64,000 nt of DNA, taken from the NCBI GenBank assembly GCA_965221145.1, contig OZ244877.1:5208001-5272000 (forward strand). Reading direction: 5' to 3'. The position numbers and the translations under genes were made by a program. This document shows positions 1 to 7,209 of this stretch, in pieces. The notes under the pieces are model-generated. The model did no database searches, was not told where the DNA came from, and worked only from the letters and a program-made list of their open reading frames with translations. Source of the stretch: Bin5 sp965221145 (GTDB taxonomy: Bacteria > Chloroflexota > Anaerolineae > Caldilineales > Caldilineaceae). Every line of letters starts with the position of its first letter. Positions within the stretch are counted from its first letter, which is position 1.

Positions 1-361
1 CGATGGGCAGCCCGGCCGCGCCTTCCAACTGGGTCAACTGCTGGCTGACGAAGTGCAGGTCGGCGGCCGATTCGACCTTCGGGACGACGTAAATCTGGGG
101 CGGAGTAACAAATGTCTCGACCAGGTCATGCGGCCAGAACGGACTGCCGACCGGGTTGATGCGAATACAGCGCAGCGCGCCCGCCACCGGCAGCGTCCGA
201 AATGAGTCGACCAGGAGCGAGCGCGCCTCCTGCTTGCGGCTGAGCGCGACCGCATCTTCCAGATCAGCGATAATCGCGTCCGCGGGCAGCGCGGCGCCCT
301 TGGCAATCTTGCCGGGCGAGTCGGCTGGCATAAAGAGCATAGAGCGCAGTCGCAGCGTCAT
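1..361 (-). CDS. HpcH/HpaI aldolase / citrate lyase beta (CitE-like) protein, 3' part cut by window edge
   Basis: The reverse strand is open from an ATG at 361 to the window edge, giving the first 120 residues. The N-terminus reads RSMLFMPADSPGKIAKG, followed by a DAIIADLEDAV segment, which is the hallmark start of CitE-like lyases (CoA-ester C-C bond cleavage, TIM barrel, Mg2+ held by acidic residues). The later stretch with IRINPVGSPFW also fits. GGAG lies about 8 nt before the ATG. The rest of the barrel is outside the window, so citrate lyase subunit, malyl-CoA lyase and citramalyl-CoA lyase cannot be separated. The gene is divergent from the XRE module to its right; the roughly 330 bp between them hold the promoter at 599-627 and nothing else recognisable. 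Confidence 0.8.
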   Translation of the reverse strand, partial: MTLRLRSMLFMPADSPGKIAKGAALPADAIIADLEDAVALSRKQEARSLLVDSFRTLPVAGALRCIRINPVGSPFWPHDLVETFVTPPQIYVVPKVESAADLHFVSQQLTQLEGAAGLPI

Positions 362-598
362 GAGCAGGCTCCATCGATTCGGGCACGCGCCGGGGATGGA
401 CGCGGCCGGGGCGTAATGGTCGAATGTGAGCGTTTCATAACCTGTATCATTCTACACACAATGCTCCTATTCCGCAGGTCTGGCCAGATGGAAGGGTCTT
501 GGAGGTCGGCCTACGACCGCAGCCACTCCACAGTCCGATGATTATCCGAATGCACGAAGGTCAATCTGACATTTTTACTTAGAAATTTCGATTATAGG

Positions 599-627
599 TT
601 GACATTGACAGAATCCTATTGTAGAGT
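599..627 (+). promoter_or_regulatory. Sigma70-type promoter of the XRE/ImmA-PIN module
   Basis: TTGACA (599-604), 17-nt spacer, TAGAGT (622-627). A second TTGACA copy follows directly at 605-610. This is a near-consensus promoter about 65 nt upstream of the ribosome binding site AAGGAGG at 681-687. Confidence 0.7.
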
Positions 628-691
628 ATGCGCGACGGGGTGAAATGGCCGAAAATATTTGGCGCGAGACAGTTGCCGATAAGGAGGGGCC

Positions 692-940
692 ATGGCAGAA
701 AGTGACCGATTTGAAACGCGCATTTCTGAAATACAACTGAATCCATCCAAACAACCATCTTGGAGTAACAATGAACAGAAACATAGTCGAGTCCATCCCC
801 CCGCCCAAGTTGGGGCGGCGCCTGCAGGAGGCCCGCAAAGCCCGCGGCCTCACGCAACAAGAGGTCGCCGACTCTCTGGATGTAGCCCGCACCACAGTCA
901 CCGCGCTGGAAAAGGGCGAGCGGCGCACTCGGCCCAATGA
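692..940 (+). other. Possible upstream ORF with strong ribosome binding site overlapping the XRE gene
   Basis: ATG at 692 is preceded by AAGGAGG (681-687), the strongest Shine-Dalgarno in this region. It opens an 82-codon frame that runs about 26 codons before entering the XRE/ImmA gene out of phase. The first part (MAESDRFETRISEIQLNPSK) reads like a plausible peptide. The overlapping part is only a shadow of the HTH gene, rich in Arg, Pro and His. It may be a leader peptide coupling translation to the gene at 771, or a trace of an ancestral frameshift. Confidence 0.3.
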
Positions 941-2072
941 GCTCATACAGATGGCCAGGCTGTATGGCCGACCGGTGGGCGACTTCGTAGGCGCAAGGGA
1001 TCCTATTTCCGATTTTGCTGTGCAGTTCCGCGCCGCCGTTACCAACCTCGACTCTCGGCAGGCGCAAGACGAACTGCAGCAAGCGGTCGAATCGTTTCAA
1101 CGCCTGTGCGAAGACTATCTGTATCTCGAAAACCTGAACAAAGCGCCACTCAGCCACAGCTACCCTCCCCAGTACCCGGTCGGCAAGACTGCCCCCGAAA
1201 ATGCGGCGGAAGATGTGGCCTCCTCTGAACGAAACCGTCTGGCTCTTGGCGACGGGCCGCTGCGCAATCTAAGAGAGATTCTTGAGGACGATGTCGGACT
1301 TCGTGTTTTCTCCATCAAATTACCCTCTCGCGTAGCAGGCATCTTTTGCTATACGGATGAACTCGGTGGGTGTATCGCCGTAAACGCTCGTCACCCGGAG
1401 GAGCGACAGAGATGGTCGTTGGCACACGAGTACGGTCACTTTCTCACGAGCCGTTTCCGGTCGGAAGTATCTTTGCTGGGCACGTATGGCCGCACTCGCG
1501 CGGCTGAGCGGTTCGCCGACGCTTTTGCCCGTTGCCTGCTTATGCCGGCCTCCGGTCTGCGGCGAAGGTTCAATCAAGTGTCACGCGCGTCGGATGGCAA
1601 GATCACGGCCGCGGAAATCTGCCAACTAGCTCGCTTCTACTTTGTCTCAGTAGAAGCGATGATGCTGCGCCTTGAGGAACTACGTCTTCTACCAGGAGGC
1701 ACGTGGGAACGACTGAGAGACCGCGGCTTCAAAGTACGGGAGGCTCAAAAGCAATTGGGTCTGTCACCCCTTCCCCGCGATGAACGGGGCCTGCCTCTAC
1801 GTTACCAGTACTTGGCTGTCCGCGCCTACGAAGAGGAAAGGCTGACCGAAGGCGAACTGGCCCGTCTTCTACGGGTCAACCGCGTAGCGGCAAGGCGGCT
1901 GATCCAAGAGCTGACTCAATCCCTGCTTCTCCATGATGAAGGCCAAGTTGCCTCCTACTCCATTGATCTCGCGCGCAACGTCAGTGGAGTGGACGAACCT
2001 ATGCCCCATTTGTCGGAAATGACCGGTTCCTTCGATGTTGACCGACCGCACCTCGCCGGACAAGACTCTTGA
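771..2072 (+). CDS. XRE-family HTH regulator fused to ImmA/IrrE metallopeptidase
   Basis: 433 residues. Residues about 13-67 form a Cro/C1-type helix-turn-helix (GRRLQEARKARGLTQQEVAD, then ALEKGER). Residues about 175-290 form the ImmA/IrrE (COG2856) zinc protease domain with the HEYGH zinc motif at 219-223, followed by an ERFADAFARCLLMP segment that supplies the third ligand region. In this family the protease usually cleaves a repressor or antitoxin partner. Here regulator and protease are one chain, as in many phage- and toxin-antitoxin-linked proteins. The C-terminal 90 residues include a second helical segment (LTEGELARLLRVNRVAARRLIQ) that may be another DNA-binding helix pair. GGAG lies 7 nt before the ATG. 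The PIN gene follows after 15 nt, so the two are co-transcribed. Confidence 0.88.
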   Translation: MNRNIVESIPPPKLGRRLQEARKARGLTQQEVADSLDVARTTVTALEKGERRTRPNELIQMARLYGRPVGDFVGARDPISDFAVQFRAAVTNLDSRQAQDELQQAVESFQRLCEDYLYLENLNKAPLSHSYPPQYPVGKTAPENAAEDVASSERNRLALGDGPLRNLREILEDDVGLRVFSIKLPSRVAGIFCYTDELGGCIAVNARHPEERQRWSLAHEYGHFLTSRFRSEVSLLGTYGRTRAAERFADAFARCLLMPASGLRRRFNQVSRASDGKITAAEICQLARFYFVSVEAMMLRLEELRLLPGGTWERLRDRGFKVREAQKQLGLSPLPRDERGLPLRYQYLAVRAYEEERLTEGELARLLRVNRVAARRLIQELTQSLLLHDEGQVASYSIDLARNVSGVDEPMPHLSEMTGSFDVDRPHLAGQDS

Positions 2073-2087
2073 AAGGAGCCATACATC

Positions 2088-2657
2088 GTGGCGCGCCATT
2101 TCGACTCGCTTCTTCTCGATGCCAACTGCCTCCTCAACCTCTACGCAACAGGCCGCCTGCGAGAAATCACTGTCGCGCTGCCTTATAGGTTTAGGGTCGC
2201 CGACTATGTGGTTGAGCACGAAGCCCTCTTCATTTGGCGTCCCGGCCCGACCGATGCCAGGGATGTGCAGGAACCTGTTGATCTGACTCCTCTGCTCGAA
2301 GAAAGCCTGATTCAACTGATGTGTTTGGAACATCCGGCAGAGGAGGCTACCTATGTAGACTTGGCTGCTCTTATGGACGATGGCGAGGCGATAACCGGCG
2401 CGTTGGCTCTGCACCGCGGTTGCTCCATCGCAACCGACGATCGCAAAGCGCGCCGCGTATTGGGCCAGTATGCTCCATCTGTGCAGTTGGTTTCCACACT
2501 TGAACTGTTGAACCTGTGGGCTGAGGAGGCTCTGGTTCCGAAGGACGAGTTACGAGTAGTCATGGCCGACATGCAGTCAGGCGCCAGTTATATCCCCGGC
2601 CCGCGCGCTCCGCTCTATGAATGGTGGCTGTCGATTGTCTGTGGAACAGGGACATGA
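2088..2657 (+). CDS. PIN-like nuclease-fold protein, probable toxin partner of the XRE/ImmA protein
   Basis: 189 residues starting at GTG, preceded by GAAAGGAGCC. The N-terminus SLLLDANCLLNLYATGRL is the first strand and acidic residue (D11) of a PIN domain. A central EHEAL segment and the ALALHRGCSIATDDRKARR segment supply the later acidic residues (about 98-122). PIN domains are Mg2+-dependent RNases and are the toxins of VapBC-type modules. This one is longer than VapC (about 130 residues). Its partner is an XRE/ImmA-IrrE protein rather than a VapB antitoxin, which is inferred from the 15-nt spacing. A non-toxic role of the pair in stress regulation is also possible. Confidence 0.75.
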   Translation: MARHFDSLLLDANCLLNLYATGRLREITVALPYRFRVADYVVEHEALFIWRPGPTDARDVQEPVDLTPLLEESLIQLMCLEHPAEEATYVDLAALMDDGEAITGALALHRGCSIATDDRKARRVLGQYAPSVQLVSTLELLNLWAEEALVPKDELRVVMADMQSGASYIPGPRAPLYEWWLSIVCGTGT

Positions 2658-2821
2658 GGCCGAATCCGCGTTTCTTAGTATGCGGGGCGCGCTTTGAGTC
2701 TTAAGCGCGCCCCGCAACCCATGCAACCAATTCCGATCTCGGATGGGACTTTCTACAGCAAAGTGGCAGATAGCCCGTACGCAGGTCCACAGCCCAGAAC
2801 ACCATCACTTAGTTCCCGCCG

Positions 2822-3238
2822 TCATTCTGTCATCGTCAACGGTAGCCTGGCGCGGCGGGCAACGATCCTCCTGAAACCGAGCGCCAGCAATACGCCGATC
2901 ACACCGCCGAACATATCGACGCCGATGTCGAAAAAGTTGTCCCCATGCACAAAGCGCCGCTCGCTGAACAGTTGAATGCCCTCTTGCAGCAGCGCAACGC
3001 TGAACACCAGCGCCAGAACGACCCCGACGCTATATCCTTTCGCCAGCCTGCCGTACAGACTCTGCATCAGCAGCGCGCCCAACACCGCGAAGAGCAGGCT
3101 GTGCATGAAAATATGCATCCACTGAGGACTGAAAATGTCGTTGAAAAGCCTGTAGCCTACCGGCGAGACGCGTATGAACCAGCCCATGGGAAAGAGAATG
3201 CCGAATATCCAGAAAATAAGGATCAGATTTCGCTTCAT
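2822..3238 (-). CDS. VanZ-like membrane protein
   Basis: 138 residues from the ATG at 3238, chosen because AGGAGGAGCGCAAAG directly precedes it; longer frames upstream lack a site. There are four predicted membrane segments: residues about 5-22, 42-58, 66-84 and 107-124. The order, with an HxFMHSLLFAVLGALL helix, an EGIQLFSERRFVHGDNFFDIGVDMFGGVIGVLLA segment split across helices 3 and 4, and a basic C-terminus, fits VanZ-like proteins (DxxxNxxG-type motif before the last helix). The family's biochemical role is unclear; the original VanZ gives low-level teicoplanin resistance. It stands alone between the PIN gene and the bactofilin gene. Confidence 0.6.
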   Translation of the reverse strand: MKRNLILIFWIFGILFPMGWFIRVSPVGYRLFNDIFSPQWMHIFMHSLLFAVLGALLMQSLYGRLAKGYSVGVVLALVFSVALLQEGIQLFSERRFVHGDNFFDIGVDMFGGVIGVLLALGFRRIVARRARLPLTMTE

Positions 3239-3477
3239 CTTTGCGCTCCTCCTGCGACCTCTACCTTGCAGCCGACCCCGTGCCGGCGTCCGATACACAG
3301 ACAAACTGCGCAAAGTCTGATTTGGTTCCCGCCATGTCTGCGGATATTCGATCCTCTGCCGACGTGGAGAAGCTGGCCCGCATTTCGCAGTCATCAATTT
3401 CCGTCCAGGCGTCCGTAAGTTCATCAGAACCGGGGGCCGTCCTGGGATGCAGCCCACCCCGAAACCAGAAATGGATG

Positions 3478-3506
3478 TTGCCCGGATCCTACACCTATGC
3501 TACACT
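3478..3506 (+). promoter_or_regulatory. Promoter of the bactofilin gene
   Basis: TTGCCC (3478-3483), 17-nt spacer, TACACT (3501-3506), with an extended -10 TG at 3498-3499. It lies about 120 nt before the GTG start of the bactofilin gene. Nothing else is recognised in the 388-bp gap 3239-3626. Confidence 0.6.
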
Positions 3507-3626
3507 GCGCGCAATGAACTGCCGACCTCACCCCTACAGTTCGCCTGGTAAATAGTAGATAGCGGCGCCGCGTTCCTTCCCACTATCGGGCCGGAAGCAA
3601 GACCGCCCTTCGGATTCGGAGAACCC

Positions 3627-4067
3627 GTGTTTCGACGCAACGAACGACCGCAGCCGGACGCAATCGAAGTCATCATCGGCCCCAGGGCCACCTACACCGG
3701 CGCTCTGCGCAGCGATAGCAGCATCCGCATCGACGGCGTCGTGGAGAGCGGCCTCCTGGAGACGCTGGCCAATGTCATCCTGACCGAAGCCGCCCGCGTC
3801 AATTGCGAAATTCGCGCCCGCAATGTCAGCATTCGCGGCTACTTCGACGGCGTTATCCGCGCCGACCGCGTCGAACTGCTGGCGGGCTGTTACGTGCGCG
3901 GCGCTCTCTATGTGAACAGCTTTCTGCTGGATGAGGGCGCAACCCTCGAAGGCGAACTGCACATGCGCGGCGAGAACGCAGAGGAACCGCTGGATCTGCC
4001 CACCGACACAGAGACGCCTTTGCTCCTGCCGGGTTCGGAACCGCAGCAAGAGTCGGAATACACATAG
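3627..4067 (+). CDS. Bactofilin family cytoskeletal protein
   Basis: 146 residues from a GTG start. The central region (about 14-110) has the repetitive short beta-strand pattern of a right-handed beta-helix: IGPRATYTGALRSDSSIRID, GVVESGLLETLANVIL, AARVNCEIRARNVSIRGY, FDGVIRADRVELLAGC. This is the DUF583/bactofilin fold. Bactofilins polymerise without nucleotide and act as scaffolds for cell-wall enzymes, stalks or chromosome positioning. The C-terminal 30 residues are acidic and Pro/Gln-rich, probably disordered. It is monocistronic, with its own promoter at 3478-3506. Confidence 0.82.
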   Translation: MFRRNERPQPDAIEVIIGPRATYTGALRSDSSIRIDGVVESGLLETLANVILTEAARVNCEIRARNVSIRGYFDGVIRADRVELLAGCYVRGALYVNSFLLDEGATLEGELHMRGENAEEPLDLPTDTETPLLLPGSEPQQESEYT

Positions 4068-4185
4068 AGCATGAGTACGCCAGGCACGAGGCCTCCCCGC
4101 CCCACCTTTCCGGGGGTAGTCTCGCCGGACACCTGGCCCACTGGGCCGCGCTCGGCGCAGCGCGGACGTTGACCGTTTATCTGCT

Positions 4186-4821
4186 ATGGAATGGCTCCTG
4201 ATTGTCGCCGGCGCGCTGCTCGGCTATCTGCTCGGTTCCGTGCCGGTTGGCGTGCTGGCGACCGCCATGTACGGCGTCGATATCCGCACAGTAGGCAGCG
4301 GGCGCACCGGCGCAACCAACGCATGGCGCGCGGCCGGCCTGAAGGCGGCGATTCCCACTCTGTTGGGCGATGCGCTCAAAGGGGTGGCGGCTGTGCTGCT
4401 GATCCGCTACTGCGCAGGCTCGTTCTTCCCCGACACGGGCGAGATTGCCGTTGCCGCGGCCGCATCGCTGGCGGGCGCGGGCGCGGTGGTGGGTCACAAC
4501 TGGTCGCTCTTCCTGCGCTTCAAAGGCGGCGCCGGCGGCATCACAACCGCAGCGACCATCGTGGCGATCTCACCGCTGATCGGCGCGGTCGTCTGTCTGG
4601 TCGGCTTCCTGCTGATCTGGTGGAGCCGCATGGCCTCGATTGGCACCTATAGTGTCAGCGTCACTGCGCTCGTCTGTGCGCTCGTCTTCGCTTTCGCCGG
4701 TCAGACCCCCTGGCCGTATATCATCTTTGGCCTCATCGCCTATCTGGCCGTTACCTTATCTCTCAGCCGCAACCGTCAGGCGATCAAAGATGGCGAGGAG
4801 CGGGTCATCACCCTTTGGTGA
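4186..4821 (+). CDS. plsY: Glycerol-3-phosphate acyltransferase PlsY
   Basis: 211 residues, the usual PlsY length. It transfers acyl from acyl-phosphate to glycerol-3-phosphate, the first step of phospholipid synthesis, in the inner membrane. Family motifs are visible: GYLLGSVPVGVLA at the N-terminus, RTVGSGRTGATNAWRAAG (motif 1, GSGxxGATN), GDALKG (motif 2), and VGHNWSLFLRFKGGAGG (motif 3, where the family norm is KGGKG). Six or so hydrophobic helices alternate with these loops. The ATG at 4186 has no clear ribosome binding site. The aquaporin gene follows after 102 nt. Confidence 0.9.
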   Translation: MEWLLIVAGALLGYLLGSVPVGVLATAMYGVDIRTVGSGRTGATNAWRAAGLKAAIPTLLGDALKGVAAVLLIRYCAGSFFPDTGEIAVAAAASLAGAGAVVGHNWSLFLRFKGGAGGITTAATIVAISPLIGAVVCLVGFLLIWWSRMASIGTYSVSVTALVCALVFAFAGQTPWPYIIFGLIAYLAVTLSLSRNRQAIKDGEERVITLW

Positions 4822-4923
4822 AAAGCTATCCCAGGCATCCCTGAAACGGGTGCGACGGTACATTTCTGTTGCACGTGAGCAACGCCCCGGAAACAAACAC
4901 ACTAACAATGGAGGAGCGAACTG

Positions 4924-5586
4924 ATGACTGGTATGGGGAGGGCGCTAACTGCTGAATTCATTGGAACCTTCGCGCTCATCTTCATGGGCGCGGGCGCTGG
5001 AACGATCGCGGAGCTGGGCGGCGGCAATCTGATCACAGTTGCCTTTGCGCACGGTCTGACGATCATGCTTATGGCCTATGCCTACGGCCATATCAGCGGC
5101 GTTCATATCAACCCGGCTGTCACCATCGGCGCGTGGGCAGCAGGAAAATTCGAAGCCGCCAAGGTCGCGCCATACATCATCGCCCAACTGCTCGGCGCGA
5201 TTGTCGCCGCCTTTGTGCTGCGCATAACCATTGTCGGCGGCGTCGAAGTGGGGCTGGGCGCGACCGTGATCAACTTCAGCCAGACGACTCTGATCGGCGC
5301 GTTCATCCTCGAAATGATCGCCACCTTCTTCCTGGTCAACTCTGTGTTGAATGCAGGGATCAGCGGCAAGGCCGGCAACCTCGCCCCCCTCGGCATCGGC
5401 TTGACGGTCGGCGTCTCGATCATGTTCTTCGGTCCGCTCACAGGCGCCAGCCTCAATCCCGCCCGCACCATCGGCCCGGCCGTGGCTGCCGGCATTTTCA
5501 GCGACATCTGGGTCTATATTGTGGCAACAATCCTCGGCGGCGTTCTCGCCGGTCTGCTCTACCGCTACTACCTGGAAGAGGCCTGA
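4924..5586 (+). CDS. MIP family aquaporin / small solute channel
   Basis: 220 residues with six membrane helices and the two half-helix NPA motifs: HINPAVT (N63-A65) and SLNPAR (N178-R181). It facilitates passive flow of water or small neutral solutes. GGAGGA sits ahead of the ATG. The selectivity-filter Arg after the second NPA is present. By my alignment, the position that is His in water-specific AqpZ is Ile166 here, so strict water selectivity is uncertain. A clear hairpin terminator follows at 5618-5648. It may be co-transcribed with plsY. Confidence 0.88.
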   Translation: MTGMGRALTAEFIGTFALIFMGAGAGTIAELGGGNLITVAFAHGLTIMLMAYAYGHISGVHINPAVTIGAWAAGKFEAAKVAPYIIAQLLGAIVAAFVLRITIVGGVEVGLGATVINFSQTTLIGAFILEMIATFFLVNSVLNAGISGKAGNLAPLGIGLTVGVSIMFFGPLTGASLNPARTIGPAVAAGIFSDIWVYIVATILGGVLAGLLYRYYLEEA

Positions 5587-5617
5587 TTCAATCTGGCAAA
5601 CACACACATACAGACAC

Positions 5618-5648
5618 AAAGCCGATCGGGAAACCGGTCGGCTTTTTC
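5618..5648 (+). terminator. Rho-independent terminator after the aquaporin gene
   Basis: Arms AGCCGATCGG (5620-5629) and CCGGTCGGCT (5634-5643) pair over 10 bp with a 4-nt loop, followed by TTTTT. Confidence 0.85.
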
Positions 5649-5663
5649 GCGCCCGGAGCCGCG

Positions 5664-5790
5664 CAGTGCAGTCCAGATTTGGGGAATCGCCCCTGGGAAC
5701 GCGGGCGTCTCGCCCGCAATCCGTGTGGCAGGTTCCGCTTTAGCGGACCAGAGGTAGCCAATAACTCACCCCCGTTTTGGACCGCACCCG
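5664..5790. repeat. MITE-like dispersed repeat, family A, copy 1
   Basis: About 127 bp, non-coding, with core hairpin GCGGGCGTCTCGCCCGC (5701-5717) and a shared right half (GTGTGGCAGGTT, CCAGAGGTAGCCAATAACTC). The same unit occurs at 11141-11268 and 11272-11399. The outer ends are related to the inverted motif GGGTGCATCC / GGATGCACCC, more degraded here than in copy 3. Confidence 0.75.
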
Positions 5791-5857
5791 AGCCGCGCAG
5801 CATGGAACTTTCTTTCGGGGGAGATCGTCCCAAAGTAAGATCGCAACCTTCCCAATT

Positions 5858-5882
5858 TAGCACATATGATCTAGCTGTGCTA
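5858..5882. promoter_or_regulatory. Dyad TAGCACA-N11-TGTGCTA ahead of the VOC gene
   Basis: Perfect 7-bp half-sites at 5858-5864 and 5876-5882, overlapping a possible -10 (TATGCT, 5881-5886), about 65 nt upstream of the VOC gene start. The placement would suit an operator. The regulator is unknown. Confidence 0.4.
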
Positions 5883-5947
5883 TGCTGGCAAATGTCTGTG
5901 TCTGCAGACCATAGATTTGTCAATTTCTGTAACAAGGAGAGAATTTC

Positions 5948-6745
5948 ATGCAGGTAGTAAGCAGCTATCCGAACAACATGTTCTGCTGGGTGGACCTGAA
6001 CACCACCGACGCAGCCGGAGCGAAAGAGTTTTATGGCGGCCTGTTCGGTTGGGATTTCGTCGACATCCCTACGCCGATGGGCGTTCCCTACTCGCTCTGT
6101 CAGATTGAGGGCTATAACGTAACCGGCCTCAGTCAGATGATGCCGGACATGATCGAACAGAACCATCCGTCGGTATGGACATCCTACATCAAGCACGACG
6201 ACGCTGACGCCGTGGCTGCCAAGGTGACGGCAGCCGGTGGCAAGGTGTTCATGCCGCCGGTGGATATCATGGAGTCGGGACGCATGGCCATGATCCAGGA
6301 CCCGACGGGCGCGGTCGTCGGCATCTGGCAGCCCAAAGATCACATCGGCGCCCAGCTGGTCAACAGGCCCAACGCGCTCGTCTGGAATGAACTCCAGACG
6401 AAGGATACCGACGCCGCGCTCAGCTTCTACGGGACGGTTTTCGGCTGGGGCCATGACCAGGATCCCAACGGCTATCATCTCTTCAAGCTGGGCGAACGTA
6501 TGCAGGCCGGTATGTTGAAGATGGACGACTCCTGGGGCGATATACCGCCCAATTGGGGCACCTACTTCATGTCGGAGGATATCGAGGCCACCGCCGCCAA
6601 GGCCCAGGAACTGGGCGGCGTCATTCACGTTCCTCCGACGCATACCGGTACGGTTGGCCGCTTCGCCGTCATTCAGGATCCACAGGGCGGCGTCTTCACA
6701 GCGATGCAGTTTGACGGCCCGGTCGATCCGCCGCCAGGGTACTAG
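5948..6745 (+). CDS. Two-domain VOC (glyoxalase/extradiol dioxygenase fold) protein
   Basis: 265 residues made of two related halves, each a paired beta-alpha-beta-beta-beta module. The first begins NNMFCWVDLNTTDAAGAKEFYGGLFGWD (about 9-36, quoted across two strands) and the second NALVWNELQTKDTDAALSFYG (about 142-162). Each half ends with an IQDPTGAVVGIWQ or IQDPQGGVFTAMQ strand, where VOC enzymes place the glutamate or equivalent ligand. This two-domain layout matches the 27/30-kDa antigen-like VOC subfamily of unknown substrate. AAGGAGA lies just before the ATG. It is monocistronic, with a possible operator at 5858-5882. Confidence 0.82.
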   Translation: MQVVSSYPNNMFCWVDLNTTDAAGAKEFYGGLFGWDFVDIPTPMGVPYSLCQIEGYNVTGLSQMMPDMIEQNHPSVWTSYIKHDDADAVAAKVTAAGGKVFMPPVDIMESGRMAMIQDPTGAVVGIWQPKDHIGAQLVNRPNALVWNELQTKDTDAALSFYGTVFGWGHDQDPNGYHLFKLGERMQAGMLKMDDSWGDIPPNWGTYFMSEDIEATAAKAQELGGVIHVPPTHTGTVGRFAVIQDPQGGVFTAMQFDGPVDPPPGY

Positions 6746-6872
6746 AGTGCCTTCGCGTCAGGCTTCCGCGGATCACTGCATTGCGTAGTGCGTAATCCGT
6801 GCGGGGCGTCCAGGTTTCGAAGCGGCGTTTTCTGTAGATCGTACTCTTCCGAGGCCATGATTTGAGCGAGAA

Positions 6873-6902
6873 GGCAGGGGAACGCCGCGGCGTTCCCCTG
6901 CC
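6873..6902. repeat. Perfect 30-bp palindrome
   Basis: GGCAGGGGAACGCCG followed by its exact reverse complement. There is no T-tract after it, so it is not a classical terminator, although it lies 128 bp downstream of the VOC gene. A related GAACGCCGCG/CGCGGCGTTC stem follows the Crp/Fnr gene at 28363-28404. Confidence 0.8.
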
Positions 6903-7000
6903 CATCGCGCCGTCTTTGGGCGGGCGCATCCCAAATTACTCGGCCATTGCGCCGTGCCCTTTCCGCCGACCCAAAGAGACCGTCTGCATTAGAGTCGACT

Positions 7001-7080
7001 TTTGGCCTGTTATCCTGTCCATCCACAAATCCCGAAAATCCTGATTCAGACAACGTTTGCCCAAAACCTGGGACGCGCCG
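7001..7080. repeat. Dispersed repeat, family B, copy 1
   Basis: Non-coding stretch containing ATCCTGTCCATCCACAAATC and ATCCTGATTCAGACAACGTT, then CCCAAAACCTGGGACGCGCC. Closely related sequence is at 13368-13446 and 28637-28710; the right half alone is at 11728-11768. With the palindrome at 6873 and the promoter at 7117, it accounts for the 464-bp gap 6746-7209. Confidence 0.65.
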
Positions 7081-7116
7081 TCTATGTGCTTCGCTCTTCC
7101 CCCTCCTTCCAATCCC

Positions 7117-7125
7117 TGTTATAGT
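7117..7125 (+). promoter_or_regulatory. Extended -10 promoter of the alpha/beta hydrolase gene
   Basis: TG-T-TATAGT with TATAGT at 7120-7125. A weak TTCCCC lies 17 nt upstream. The start codon is at 7210. Confidence 0.45.
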
Positions 7126-7209
7126 GTCTCCCATCGCGCAAGCCGCTCTGTGCGCGAGCGCAGACACCCTGTTAACCTTGTCGGATCATTGCACCAGGAA
7201 ACCAACGTA

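Noticed and set aside
4945..5619. Reverse ORF of 224 codons opposite the aquaporin gene
   Set aside because: Antisense shadow; the two NPA motifs fix the forward gene.
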